DNA from: CBDCAS01 sp965214015
GTDB lineage: Bacteria; Pseudomonadota; Gammaproteobacteria; Coxiellales; Coxiellaceae
Assembly (NCBI GenBank): GCA_965214015.1
Contig: CBDCAS010000016.1
Span: 1-64,000 of the forward strand
Length of the DNA stretch: 64,000 nt
Direction of reading: 5' to 3'
Shown here: piece after piece, positions 1 through 8,354 of the stretch
Layout of the letters: the number at the start of each line of letters is the position of its first letter
Numbering within the stretch: position 1 is the stretch's first letter
The notes under the pieces: model-generated
The model's input: the letters and a program-made list of their open reading frames with translations, nothing else
Databases searched by the model: none
What the model was told of the DNA's origin: nothing
Translations under genes and position numbers: made by a program

Positions 1-1143
1 TTGTGTCCTGCTATCTATAGAATGAGGTGGAAATTGCTGTGATAGTGTTTCAAAAAAGATCTGCGATAAGGGGGTGGCTTGTTCAATGAGCTTTTCAAAA
101 GCGTCTTTTTTAATTTTTTGTATTAATGTGTCAGGGTCCTCATGGTCAGGTAGAAATAAGAATTGCAGATGAATATCATCCCTGAGTAAAGGCAGAGCTA
201 TAGTCAGTGCTTTCCAAGCAGCTTGCTTTCCAGCTGTGTCACCATCAAAGCAGAAAACTAGCTTATTAGTGTATCTTAATGCTTTTTGGATATGTTTAGT
301 ATTGATGGCAGTGCCTAAGGTGGCAACAGCATAGGTGAGGCCATGTTCGGTTAATGCAATAACATCCATATAACCTTCGACAATAAGAAGCTGCTTTAAT
401 GGCTGCTGTACTTTTCGTGCTTCATATAAGCCATACAATTGGCTACTTTTATGAAAGAGTGCTGTTTCTGGTGAGTTTAAATATTTAGGCATTTGGCAGT
501 TGTTTAGATTGCGACCACCAAATGCGATGACCCGTCCTCGAAGATCGCGGATGGGAAATATGATACGATCGCGGAAGCGATCGTATGTCGTTTTGGAATC
601 TTTACAAATTATCATGCCCGTATCGATAAGTGCTTTTTTATTGAATTTTTTTGCAATATGATCCCAATCAGAGCGCGCATAACCTATCATAAAATAGTGT
701 GCAGTACGTCCAGAAAGCCCTCGGCTTTTTAGATAATTGATTGCTTGTTGTGACTGACGTAAATTTTTTTGATAAATAAGAGCAATCTGTTCCATTATTG
801 GGTAGAGACTTTGGTGCTTTGGGTCAAAACCAGGGCTGTTCTTGTCTTGTTGTAGTTCAATACCTGCTTGTAAAGCAAGCCAGGAGAGTGCCTCTAAAAA
901 CTCCATACGGTCGTAGTTCATTAGAAAATTAATGACATTGCCAGAGGCACCACAGCCAAAGCAATAGTAAAATTGTTTATGTTGGCTAACAGTAAATGAA
1001 GGTGTTTTTTCATCATGAAAAGGGCAGCGGGATTGATAGTTTTGCCCTTTTTTTACGATAGGAACGCGTGTTTGAATAATATCAACGATATCAATGCGCG
1101 AGAGTAGATCTTCAATGGCTGCTTGAGGAATGCGCCCTCTCAT
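1..1143 (-). CDS. dnaG: DNA primase, C-terminus beyond left edge
   Basis: Synthesises RNA primers for replication at the fork with the DnaB helicase. The translation reads 381 residues from an ATG at 1143 and is still open at base 1, so the helicase-binding C-terminal domain lies outside the window. The N-terminal CHC2 zinc finger is intact (C40, H43, C61, C64), followed by the RNA-polymerase domain with the RFRDRIIFPI stretch and a Toprim motif (VEGYMDV) near residue 265. It is the last gene of rpsU-yqeY-dnaG, starting 4 bases after the yqeY stop, the classic macromolecular synthesis operon order. Identification is secure. Confidence 0.96.
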   Translation of the reverse strand, partial: MRGRIPQAAIEDLLSRIDIVDIIQTRVPIVKKGQNYQSRCPFHDEKTPSFTVSQHKQFYYCFGCGASGNVINFLMNYDRMEFLEALSWLALQAGIELQQDKNSPGFDPKHQSLYPIMEQIALIYQKNLRQSQQAINYLKSRGLSGRTAHYFMIGYARSDWDHIAKKFNKKALIDTGMIICKDSKTTYDRFRDRIIFPIRDLRGRVIAFGGRNLNNCQMPKYLNSPETALFHKSSQLYGLYEARKVQQPLKQLLIVEGYMDVIALTEHGLTYAVATLGTAINTKHIQKALRYTNKLVFCFDGDTAGKQAAWKALTIALPLLRDDIHLQFLFLPDHEDPDTLIQKIKKDAFEKLIEQATPLSQIFFETLSQQFPPHSIDSRTQ

Positions 1144-1147
1144 GGGC

Positions 1148-1600
1148 TTATTTGTTGAGAAGTTCTTTTATTTTCATACTTACAATACGCATATCTGCAC
1201 GACCTTCCAGTTGGGGTTTTAGGTGTTCCATCAATTTTCCCATATCTTTGATAGAATCTGCATTTGTTTCTTCAATTGCCTTTTTAATAGCAATTTCGAT
1301 TGCTTCGGTGCTCAGTGGTTCAGGAAGATAGTGTTTGAGCACAGCAATTTCCTGATTTTCTTTATCAGCAAGTTCAGTACGGTTTGCTTTAGTAAATTGT
1401 TCACTCGCATCCTGACATTTTTTAATCTTTTTGCTGATTAATTTTAATAGAGCAGTATCATCTAAAGCTATTTGATCATCAATTTCACGCTTTTTAATAT
1501 CAGCTAATAAAAGCCGAATTGCTGAAAGACGTACACTGTCTTTATTACGCAAGGCATCTTTCATGTCTTCCTGAAGCTTTTTTTTCAGTGTCTCTGCCAT
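1148..1600 (-). CDS. yqeY: GatB/YqeY domain protein
   Basis: A 150-residue, highly charged helical protein of the GatB/YqeY family, related to the tRNA-binding tail of the GatB amidotransferase subunit. The family signature is clear: a lysine-rich N-terminus, RLLLADIKKREID near residue 30 and a C-terminal GKLMEHLKPQLEGRADM stretch. Its exact cellular job is not settled for the family; a role in tRNA-linked amidation has been proposed from homology. It sits between rpsU and dnaG, 16 bases after rpsU and 4 before dnaG, and is presumably co-transcribed with them. Confidence 0.93.
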   Translation of the reverse strand: MAETLKKKLQEDMKDALRNKDSVRLSAIRLLLADIKKREIDDQIALDDTALLKLISKKIKKCQDASEQFTKANRTELADKENQEIAVLKHYLPEPLSTEAIEIAIKKAIEETNADSIKDMGKLMEHLKPQLEGRADMRIVSMKIKELLNK

Positions 1601-1616
1601 GACTGATTCCTTTGTA

Positions 1617-1841
1617 TCAGTAGTGTGTGCGTTCGCGCTCTAACGCTTCTTGTTCTTTTTGAAGTTTTTTAGCATAACGCTTAATAGCAGCTGCTTTTTT
1701 ACGCTTGCGTTTTGCTGTTGGCTTCTCATAGTATTCAATTTGGCGCAATTTAGTGGGAATACCTGCTTTTTCACAGGCTCTTTTGAAGCGACGTAATGCC
1801 ACATCAAATGATGAATTCTCTTGAATATCAAGCATTGGCAT
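1617..1841 (-). CDS. rpsU: 30S ribosomal protein S21
   Basis: Small-subunit ribosomal protein that helps base-pairing of the 16S 3' end with mRNA. The 74 residues contain the diagnostic FDVALRRFKRACEKAG segment near residue 13 and a very basic C-terminal half (KRKRKKAAAIKRYAKK). Length is typical for gammaproteobacterial S21. It heads the rpsU-yqeY-dnaG operon; the promoter should lie in the intergenic stretch 1842-2229, read on the minus strand. Confidence 0.95.
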   Translation of the reverse strand: MPMLDIQENSSFDVALRRFKRACEKAGIPTKLRQIEYYEKPTAKRKRKKAAAIKRYAKKLQKEQEALERERTHY

Positions 1842-2229
1842 AGGTTGATTATTACCTTCTATAAGTGTTTAAATTAAAAAGTGAAATGATAATGATTTAC
1901 CTAATTAAAAGCAAGCTTAGTGGTAGGTCACCTAGCTGGCTGGCTGAAGATCAATCAAGATTTGAATTATTTGATTTTAGAAGAAATAATTTTTTCTAGT
2001 GCCATTTCTGAAATATTTATTCTTATTTGTACATTTAGATCAGATATTTTATGTTTTTGATGTTAAAGAGTTTAAAAATGACTGATTTTCCTTAAGTTTT
2101 TCTTAAGGAAAAGCGATTAAGCTATTTTATTGATATAGAAAATTGACTTTAAAACAGAATGTATTTCTGGGTGTTTTTTCATCTTATCTTCTCTAGATGG
2201 GTGCATAAAAAATAGCGTAGGGTGTTTTA
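1842..2229. other. Divergent intergenic region between rpsU and PAP2-like gene
   Basis: 388 AT-rich bases with no credible ORF. It must contain the minus-strand promoter for rpsU and the plus-strand promoter for the gene at 2230. The one conspicuous structure is the perfect 11-bp inverted repeat at 2086-2112. No promoter box pair could be assigned with confidence. Confidence 0.5.
2086..2112. promoter_or_regulatory. Perfect 11-bp inverted repeat, possible operator or hairpin
   Basis: TTTTCCTTAAG (2086-2096) and CTTAAGGAAAA (2102-2112) pair perfectly around a TTTTT spacer. It lies 118 bases before the PAP2-like gene and 245 before rpsU, so it is too far from any gene end to be an obvious terminator. 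A low-GC dyad of this type could be a repressor site or a 5'-leader hairpin. Function is inferred only. Confidence 0.45.
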
Positions 2230-3168
2230 ATGATTCGATGGCTGAAGCAAGAATTTGTATTATTAGGATGGCTTGGTGTGTTGTTATTCCTTTCAGCCAT
2301 CTACATTACCCTCAATTTTAAGGTGACTCACTATCAAGGATGTGGGTATCAGCTAGAGACTCTACTGTATTATATTCCTTGGGGTGTGGGGATGATCCTG
2401 ATTTCAGTATATTTGCATCGATACTGTCAAAGGGGAGCTTTGCTATTTGATGTTATTGGTAAACTATACTGGGTATTTTTAATTTATGCCTTAGGTTGTT
2501 ATGCAATTCAATTTACACCGTTTCATTTGGTAGATACTTCGTTACTGCATTTTGATCAATGGGTTGGCTTTAGTTCATCTGCTATTTATCATTTTACAAT
2601 GACACATCATGCAATTGAGACAATAGCGCATAGTGCCTATGACTCGATAGGATATCAGCTGTTTGTTATTCCGCTGATTTTGGTTTTTTTATTAGAGAAA
2701 AGAAAATTAAATCTTTTTTTTACAGCTAACTTAGTGTCAGCTTTTATTGCCTATAATCTTTATTATTTTTTTCCAACTACTGTGCCAGCACATGTACTGC
2801 CTCTGACACATTTTAGTCTTGATCAGTATCAAGTCATCGCCCAGTGGTATGAAATTCATTTTTATCTAAGTAATATAGTTCATATAGGAGATCTGATCGG
2901 TTTTCCTTCCTATCATGTGATTTGGGCTGTGTTGCTAACAGAGGCGTGCAGTAGGCAAAAGTGGTTGTTTTATCCAGCCATGCTTTTGAATATCTTTTTA
3001 ATAGCAGCAACATTAGAGTTGGGATGGCATTTTTTATCAGATGTCTTTGGAGGATTGATTATTGGTATCGTTTCTATTTGTATTGCTAGAGTTTGCTTTT
3101 CAAAATGTGATAAGCGAACGATGATAGCTTCAAAATCATTAGAAACTAATCACTACAGGTTAATTTAG
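2230..3168 (+). CDS. PAP2-superfamily membrane protein (inositolphosphotransferase-like)
   Basis: A 312-residue integral membrane protein with about six to seven hydrophobic segments. Two conserved PAP2 phosphatase pieces are visible: GFPSYHV near residue 224, matching the GxxSxH motif, and GWHFLSDVFGG near residue 262, matching the motif with the catalytic histidine and aspartate. The first PAP2 motif (KxxxxxxRP) is not seen, as in the PAP2_3 / Aur1-like branch. It probably handles a lipid phosphate or phospholipid head group at the inner membrane. The substrate cannot be told. It overlaps the convergent antiporter gene by 23 bases. Confidence 0.78.
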   Translation: MIRWLKQEFVLLGWLGVLLFLSAIYITLNFKVTHYQGCGYQLETLLYYIPWGVGMILISVYLHRYCQRGALLFDVIGKLYWVFLIYALGCYAIQFTPFHLVDTSLLHFDQWVGFSSSAIYHFTMTHHAIETIAHSAYDSIGYQLFVIPLILVFLLEKRKLNLFFTANLVSAFIAYNLYYFFPTTVPAHVLPLTHFSLDQYQVIAQWYEIHFYLSNIVHIGDLIGFPSYHVIWAVLLTEACSRQKWLFYPAMLLNIFLIAATLELGWHFLSDVFGGLIIGIVSICIARVCFSKCDKRTMIASKSLETNHYRLI

Positions 3169-4390
3169 CCAGTGATTTGATCGTTAGACCTTGCACAATA
3201 ATGGCAAATACAACTACTCCGTAGGTTATTTGGAGAATGAGTTCTCGGTAGGGGGTTTGAGGCAATGCTAATGCTAATGCAACAGCTAAGCCGCCTCGTA
3301 AGCCACCCCAGACTAACATGCTGATCGTATAAGGTTCGTGCACTTTACGTATTTGAATCAGTTTCATAGGAATCGCTACAGTAATTAAGCGTATTAATAA
3401 AACTAAAGGAATGGTGAGCACAATAGCGGCAAATTGAATGCGATCGATATTGATATTGAGTAACTCAAAGCCAATGAGTAAGAATAACATGGCATTTAAT
3501 AGTTCATCGATGATTTCCCAAAAAATACTTAAGCTTTTGTTAGGCTCTTGTTGTGTTAAATTGGATCGCACTTTATTGCCAATTAAGATGCCTGCAACCA
3601 CCATAGCTAATGGTCCTGAGATGTGGAGCGCAAGGGCAAGTGTATACCCTCCTGTTACTGTAGCCAAAGTAATCAGAATCATCATTTTAGCTTCTTTTAT
3701 ATTTTTAATCAGGCGGTGTGCGATAGTACCAAGGAGAGCCCCATAGACAATTCCACCCACAGCTTGTTCGAGAAATAATAGGCTTACTTTTTGAAAGGTA
3801 ATGGAAGTTCCTTGAAAAGTAAGTTGGTAGATTGTGAGAAAAATAACAATACCTACCCCATCATTAAATAAAGATTCACCAGCAACACACACTTCTAAAT
3901 TTTTAGGTGCACCGATTTGCTTAAAAGTAGCGAGTACAGCAATAGGATCAGTTGGGGAAATTAAGGCACCAAATAACAAGCAATACAAATAGGGCAGTGT
4001 TATGCCTAGTAAAGGTAATAAATAATAGATTGAGGTAGCAATTAATAAGACAGAGGCTATGGTACTTAATGAGGCGAGTATTCCAATTTCCCATTGACGT
4101 GATTTCAGATTTGAAAAATCGATAGAGAGTGCACCAGCAAATAATAAAAAGCTTAACATGCCATTAATTAATATATTATGAAAATTAATTGCAATTAATA
4201 GGTTTTTAGAGCGGTCTGCAATGCTAGGAAAGCCACTATGCTGCAAAATAATCAGAATCAGAGAAATCAGTAACGATCCTGCCATAATGGCAATGGTACT
4301 TTGCATTTTAATGTAGCGATGGTTGATATAAGCGATGCCAACGGCTAAGGTTAAAATGATAGAAGCCAGTGTATATGCGCTCATAAACAC
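3146..4390 (-). CDS. Na+/H+ antiporter, CPA1 (NhaP/NHE) family
   Basis: A 414-residue, roughly 12-helix cation/proton antiporter. The CPA1 core is clear: LLFGALISPTDPIAVLATFK near residue 140, the ion-binding ESLFNDGVGIVIF with its ND pair near residue 177, and the GGLRGGLAVALALALP segment near 365. It would exchange Na+ (or K+) for protons at the inner membrane and support pH and salt homeostasis. The gene is convergent with and overlaps the PAP2-like gene. A second, unrelated Na+/H+ antiporter (nhaA) lies at 8355. Confidence 0.92.
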   Translation of the reverse strand: MFMSAYTLASIILTLAVGIAYINHRYIKMQSTIAIMAGSLLISLILIILQHSGFPSIADRSKNLLIAINFHNILINGMLSFLLFAGALSIDFSNLKSRQWEIGILASLSTIASVLLIATSIYYLLPLLGITLPYLYCLLFGALISPTDPIAVLATFKQIGAPKNLEVCVAGESLFNDGVGIVIFLTIYQLTFQGTSITFQKVSLLFLEQAVGGIVYGALLGTIAHRLIKNIKEAKMMILITLATVTGGYTLALALHISGPLAMVVAGILIGNKVRSNLTQQEPNKSLSIFWEIIDELLNAMLFLLIGFELLNINIDRIQFAAIVLTIPLVLLIRLITVAIPMKLIQIRKVHEPYTISMLVWGGLRGGLAVALALALPQTPYRELILQITYGVVVFAIIVQGLTIKSLAKLTCSD

Positions 4391-4443
4391 AGTCTACCGT
4401 ATTCAAAGTAGCTTGCAAATATAGAGGCAAATCATTTATCATC

Positions 4444-4480
4444 GCCTCTTGCGTTGACCGATGTGGCAACGACAAGAGGC
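4444..4480. terminator. Strong imperfect hairpin upstream of panG
   Basis: GCCTCTTGCGTTG (4444-4456) pairs with CAACGACAAGAGGC (4467-4480) with one bulged base around a 10-base loop. It lies between the divergent antiporter and panG genes, 43 bases before the panG start. No T-run follows, so a simple terminator is doubtful. A leader hairpin or operator for the pantothenate operon fits equally well. Confidence 0.4.
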
Positions 4481-4522
4481 TGAATTTTAGTATAACTTTA
4501 ATGTAATGAAGGACTTGATCTT

Positions 4523-5251
4523 ATGAGACAGGTACCTAATCCGGCGCGTTATGTCATCGTTGGCAATGGACGTGTTGCTTATCACTTTTCCTATTATTTA
4601 TCGCTTTTAAGTATTCCTTATCAATCCTGGTCACGTTCAAGCAGTATACCGCTAAACCATGTTGTTAGAGCGGGTGATATTGTACTTTTACTTATTAGCG
4701 ATTCTGCCATTAATCGCTTTGTTAAAGAGAATCCTTGTTTGACAAAGACCTGTTGTGTGCATTTTTCTGGAAATCTTACCAGCCACATTGCTTTTGGGGC
4801 TCACCCTTTGATGAGCTTTGGTTCCAGGCTTTACTCTATGAGGGAGTATCAAAGCATTCCTTGGATTCTAGAGCCTACAACGCCTCCTTTTTCAGAATTA
4901 TTTCCTGCTCTGCCAAATGATACTTTTGTTATTGATAGTAGCAAAAAGAGCCTCTATCACGCTTGGTGTGTGATGTCGAATAATTTCACGACATTATTAT
5001 GGCAGCAATTTTTTGATCGTATGGTGAAAGAATTTAAGATCCCTAAATCACATTTAATCCCTATATTAGAGCGTACTATGAAAAACCTTGTGCAGGATCA
5101 TCAGTGTGCATTAACTGGACCATTGGTGCGTGGTGATCGCGCTACGATTTGGCAACACTTGGAGGCTTTATCTGATGATGCATTCAAAGATATTTATCAC
5201 GCATTTGCATCCTTTTACCAAAAACAAAATCCTATGGAAGTGATGATATGA
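4523..5251 (+). CDS. panG: PanG-like ketopantoate reductase (Rossmann / DUF2520 type)
   Basis: 242 residues starting with a Rossmann dinucleotide fold (YVIVGNGRVAYHFSYYL, residues 11-27), then a helical domain with the NNFTTLLWQ and GPLVRGD motifs of the DUF2520 family. No panE or ilvC-like gene accompanies panB and panC here. In Francisella, PanG, a protein of this kind, is an alternative ketopantoate reductase in the pantothenate operon. The ATG of panB overlaps this stop by 4 bases, so translation is coupled. The likely reaction is NAD(P)H reduction of ketopantoate to pantoate. The assignment rests on fold plus operon position. Confidence 0.74.
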   Translation: MRQVPNPARYVIVGNGRVAYHFSYYLSLLSIPYQSWSRSSSIPLNHVVRAGDIVLLLISDSAINRFVKENPCLTKTCCVHFSGNLTSHIAFGAHPLMSFGSRLYSMREYQSIPWILEPTTPPFSELFPALPNDTFVIDSSKKSLYHAWCVMSNNFTTLLWQQFFDRMVKEFKIPKSHLIPILERTMKNLVQDHQCALTGPLVRGDRATIWQHLEALSDDAFKDIYHAFASFYQKQNPMEVMI

Positions 5252-6060
5252 AGGTTAATGATTTTCAAAAGAAAAAAATTAGAAATGAAAAAATCACCTT
5301 GGTGACTTGCTATGATGCTACCTCGGCAAAGATTGTTGAAGCCAGTGAGGTAGATGCCATTCTCGTTGGTGATACTGCGGCCATGACTATGCATGGGTAT
5401 CCAACGACAGTCCCCGCGACTCTAGATATGATGGTATGGCATACCCAATCGGTTGCCAGAGTAGTCAGGCGTAAATTTATTGTGGGTGATTTGCCATTTT
5501 TATCGTATCGGCACTCTTTAGCCAAGAGTATGCAGGCAGTACAAGCAATCCTGCAAGCTGGTGCGCAGGCTATTAAGCTAGAAGGTGTGGCGGGTAATGA
5601 GGATTTAATTCAACATATCGTTGAGTCGGGTGTACCGGTGATGGGGCATCTTGGCTTAACACCGCAGTCGGTACATGGCTTAGGAGGTTTTCGTGTCCAG
5701 GGTCGTGGGAAATCAAGTGCTGAGACTTTGATTCAGCACGCTCAGCTACTAGAGCAAGCTGGTTGTTTTTCTATTGTATTAGAATGTATCCCTGCTTCAT
5801 TGGCACATCGGGTGACAGAATCGCTGCATATACCTACCATTGGCATTGGTGCAGGTCCTTATACCAGTGGCCAGATTTTAGTATGGCAGGATCTGCTAGG
5901 TATGGAAGAAGATCTTAATATAAAGTTTGTAAAGCGTTATTTAAATGGGTTTGAAGTGATAAAAAAAGCTCTAAATACCTACCACCATGAAGTGCAAAGG
6001 GCACATTATCCTGATTTAGAACAGCATTGTTATGATGAAGTTAATCAACAAAGTAGCTAA
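5248..6060 (+). CDS. panB: 3-methyl-2-oxobutanoate hydroxymethyltransferase (ketopantoate hydroxymethyltransferase)
   Basis: Transfers a hydroxymethyl group from 5,10-methylene-THF to alpha-ketoisovalerate, giving ketopantoate, the first committed step to pantothenate. The 270 residues show the family landmarks: TCYDATSAKIVEA near residue 19, VGDTAAMTMHGYPTTVPATLDMM near 41, GVPVMGHLGLTPQSVH near 128 and the GIGAGPYTSGQILVWQDLLGM stretch near 200. Length is normal. It begins inside the end of panG (4-base overlap), and panC begins 29 bases before its stop. Confidence 0.96.
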   Translation: MKVNDFQKKKIRNEKITLVTCYDATSAKIVEASEVDAILVGDTAAMTMHGYPTTVPATLDMMVWHTQSVARVVRRKFIVGDLPFLSYRHSLAKSMQAVQAILQAGAQAIKLEGVAGNEDLIQHIVESGVPVMGHLGLTPQSVHGLGGFRVQGRGKSSAETLIQHAQLLEQAGCFSIVLECIPASLAHRVTESLHIPTIGIGAGPYTSGQILVWQDLLGMEEDLNIKFVKRYLNGFEVIKKALNTYHHEVQRAHYPDLEQHCYDEVNQQSS

Positions 6061-6805
6061 GTGGCGTAAGATTAGAAAGAGCCTACAGGGTGAAACCATA
6101 GGCTTTGTAGCCACCATGGGGCATTTACATCCAGGGCATATCAGTTTGTTAAAGCGCTCCGTAGCGGAAAATAGTATTACAGTGTTGAGCTGTTTTGTGA
6201 ATCCAACACAATTTAACGACGTTCATGATTTTGATGCTTATCCACGAACAGTTCAAGAAGATGTAAAGTTAGGCACGACTGAAGGTGTTGATTATTTACT
6301 ATTACCCAATTATCACGATCTCTATCCCGATGATTATCGATATAAGGTAAGTGAGCAGAAAATTAGTACTATTTTAGAAGGTGCGCATCGCCCAGGGCAT
6401 TTTGATGGCATGTTAACAGTTGTGTTAAAACTATTATTATTAATTAAGCCAGATCGTGCTTATTTTGGTGAAAAAGATTATCAACAATTGCAATTAGTAG
6501 AAGGTTTAGCAGAGGCTTTTTTTCTTGATACTGATATTGTGCCTTGTAAGACGATCAGAGACCACCTAGGCCTTGCTTTGAGCTCGCGTCATCATCAGCT
6601 AAAGCCAGATCAAATGAAAAAAGCTCACTATTTTCCAAAATATTTGCATTCTAATTTGAGCTGTAACGAGGTCACTAAAAAATTAGAATCAACAGGATTT
6701 GTTGTCGATTATATTAAAGAACATCAAGGGCGTCGTTATGGAGCAGTTCGCTTAGGTGGAGTCCGTCTTATTGATAATGGGCAAATTGATCGTTTAGGAG
6801 AATAA
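6032..6805 (+). CDS. panC: Pantothenate synthetase
   Basis: ATP-dependent ligation of pantoate with beta-alanine. The HIGH-type nucleotide motif (ATMGHLHPGH) lies near residue 27, the pantoate/ATP-binding GAHRPGHFDGMLTVV near 119 and the YFGEKDYQQLQLV segment near 148. The usual SSRN appears as SSRH near 183. At 257 residues it is about 25 shorter than the E. coli enzyme, the shortfall being in the C-terminal lid domain, as in other short PanC. ATG codons at 6032 and 6035 are both possible. The 29-base overlap with panB suggests coupled translation. Confidence 0.94.
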   Translation: MMKLINKVAKWRKIRKSLQGETIGFVATMGHLHPGHISLLKRSVAENSITVLSCFVNPTQFNDVHDFDAYPRTVQEDVKLGTTEGVDYLLLPNYHDLYPDDYRYKVSEQKISTILEGAHRPGHFDGMLTVVLKLLLLIKPDRAYFGEKDYQQLQLVEGLAEAFFLDTDIVPCKTIRDHLGLALSSRHHQLKPDQMKKAHYFPKYLHSNLSCNEVTKKLESTGFVVDYIKEHQGRRYGAVRLGGVRLIDNGQIDRLGE

Positions 6806-6810
6806 AAATC

Positions 6811-7143
6811 ATGTTGATTTCTATGTTGAAATCGAAAATTTCTTATGCAGTGGTAACTCAAAAAGATTTGTATTATGTGGGTAGTATTACCATTGATGAG
6901 ATGATTATGGATCAAGCGCATTTACGTGAGAATGAGCTAGTGCATGTAGTGAATTTGAACAATGGTAGGCGCTTGGAAACTTATGTGATCAAAGGTTCAC
7001 GAGGCACTCAGGTTATTGGTTTAAATGGTCCAGCAGCGCGATGTGCAGAAGTGGGGGATACTCTTTTTATTTTATCCTATGGGCTGATAGACCCTGAAAA
7101 AGAATCACTTGAGCCTGTTCTGGTGGATCTTAAAGGAAGTTAG
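6811..7143 (+). CDS. panD: Aspartate 1-decarboxylase proenzyme
   Basis: Makes beta-alanine from L-aspartate for PanC. It is a pyruvoyl enzyme made as a proenzyme that self-cleaves at a Gly-Ser bond; here G24-S25 in YVGSITID is retained. K9 of MLKSK and the Y58-type segment before NGPAARCAEVGD also match the family. Length (110 aa) is slightly below the usual 117-126. It lies 5 bases after panC and 3 before coaX, so the operon carries its own source of both pantothenate halves. Confidence 0.93.
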   Translation: MLISMLKSKISYAVVTQKDLYYVGSITIDEMIMDQAHLRENELVHVVNLNNGRRLETYVIKGSRGTQVIGLNGPAARCAEVGDTLFILSYGLIDPEKESLEPVLVDLKGS

Positions 7144-7146
7144 AAT

Positions 7147-7917
7147 ATGTTGTTGTGTTTAGACGTTGGTAATTCTCATATTTTTGGAGGTATTTTTGAA
7201 AAAAATACTTTTCGTTTGTCATTTCGTTATTCCAGTGCTCAGGGGAGTACTTCAGACCAAATGGGAGTTTTTTTAAAGGGTATTTTTCGTGAAAATGGTC
7301 TTAATGCCTCTGAAGTCACTGATATTGCGATTTGCTCAGTGGTTCCCCATTTAAATTATTCGTTGCGATCTGCTTGTGTTAAATATTTTAAAAAAGAACC
7401 CTTTGTGCTTCAGGCAGGCACACGGACTGGATTGCGTATTATTGCTAAAAGCCCTGGTGAGATTGGTGCCGATCGTATTGCCAATAGCATTGGTGCTACC
7501 CATTTGTATCCAGATAAAAATATTATCGTCATTGATTTTGGAACGGCAACTACATTTTGTGCAATCAATGCCAAACGAGACTATTTAGGAGGCCCTATTC
7601 TTGCTGGCTTGCGTATCTCCATGGAGTCACTCACTGCTCAGGCAGCGATGCTCTCACCAGTAGATATTATTTCCCGACCGACCTGTCTAGGCCGCACAAC
7701 CGCTGAAAATATTCAATCAGGCCTCTATTTTGGTCAACTAGGTGCAATAAAGGAGGTCATTCAGCGTTTACAGGATGAGGCTTTTCAAAGAATGCCTCCT
7801 GTATTATTAGCAACGGGTGGCTTTGCGCATCTTTTTGAACGAGAGCAGCTATTTACAGCACTGATTCCTAATCTTGTATTTTATGGTTTGCAGGTGGCAC
7901 TTACTAAAAATACGTGA
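7147..7917 (+). CDS. coaX: Type III pantothenate kinase
   Basis: Phosphorylates pantothenate, the first step of coenzyme A synthesis; the type III enzyme is not feedback-inhibited by CoA. The 256 residues show the ASKHA-fold motifs: LCLDVGNSHIFGGIF at the start, GADRIANSIGA near residue 115, IVIDFGTATTF near 133 with the catalytic aspartate, GGPILAGL near 153 and LLATGGFA near 220. It ends the panG-panB-panC-panD-coaX operon, linking pantothenate synthesis directly to CoA. Length is normal. Confidence 0.95.
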   Translation: MLLCLDVGNSHIFGGIFEKNTFRLSFRYSSAQGSTSDQMGVFLKGIFRENGLNASEVTDIAICSVVPHLNYSLRSACVKYFKKEPFVLQAGTRTGLRIIAKSPGEIGADRIANSIGATHLYPDKNIIVIDFGTATTFCAINAKRDYLGGPILAGLRISMESLTAQAAMLSPVDIISRPTCLGRTTAENIQSGLYFGQLGAIKEVIQRLQDEAFQRMPPVLLATGGFAHLFEREQLFTALIPNLVFYGLQVALTKNT

Positions 7918-8026
7918 TGCTAAGATTATGGTTGACCTATTTCAAAATTAGAGTAGTTTTAACCCTTTGCCAAAGAATGTACAATAATAAGGGTATGTTT
8001 TCTATTTATTTGATAAGGAGAGATCT

Positions 8027-8335
8027 ATGTCATCAGGGAATTATATTAGACTAGCTCCAGTGAAGTTTGGTTTCGCTTGGGGAATTATTGGTGCCCTTAG
8101 TATTTTACTTGTGGGTTGGTCAGCTTGGTTATGGGCTTATGGCCTCCCTTTTGTGCGAGTGATGGGCAGTGTTTATATGGGTTATACAGCGACTTTTTTA
8201 GGGGCAATTTGGGGAGCAATTTGGGCCTTTATTGGTTCCTTTGTGACAGGTTGGTTAATAGCTTTGATTTATAATGACTGTTGTCGATGTTGCTGTCATT
8301 CAAATTCGAAGTCCTCAGGTGAGCCCTCTGTTTAG
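8027..8335 (+). CDS. Small two-helix membrane protein, holin-like label
   Basis: A 102-residue protein with two long hydrophobic segments (about residues 15-40 and 52-82), the second rich in glycine and tryptophan, followed by a cysteine cluster (CCRCCCH) and a polar tail. Proteins of this build in gammaproteobacteria are often labelled bacteriophage holin, but nothing phage-like is nearby. A good Shine-Dalgarno (AAGGAGA) sits 8 bases before the ATG. Function is unknown. It is 19 bases before nhaA and probably co-transcribed with it. Confidence 0.75.
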   Translation: MSSGNYIRLAPVKFGFAWGIIGALSILLVGWSAWLWAYGLPFVRVMGSVYMGYTATFLGAIWGAIWAFIGSFVTGWLIALIYNDCCRCCCHSNSKSSGEPSV

Positions 8336-8354
8336 TTGAATAGAGTAAGTAAGA

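Noticed and set aside
8027..8335. Prophage holin indicating a phage region
   Set aside because: Only a generic two-helix membrane protein; neighbours are housekeeping transport and peptidase genes with no lysin or structural genes.
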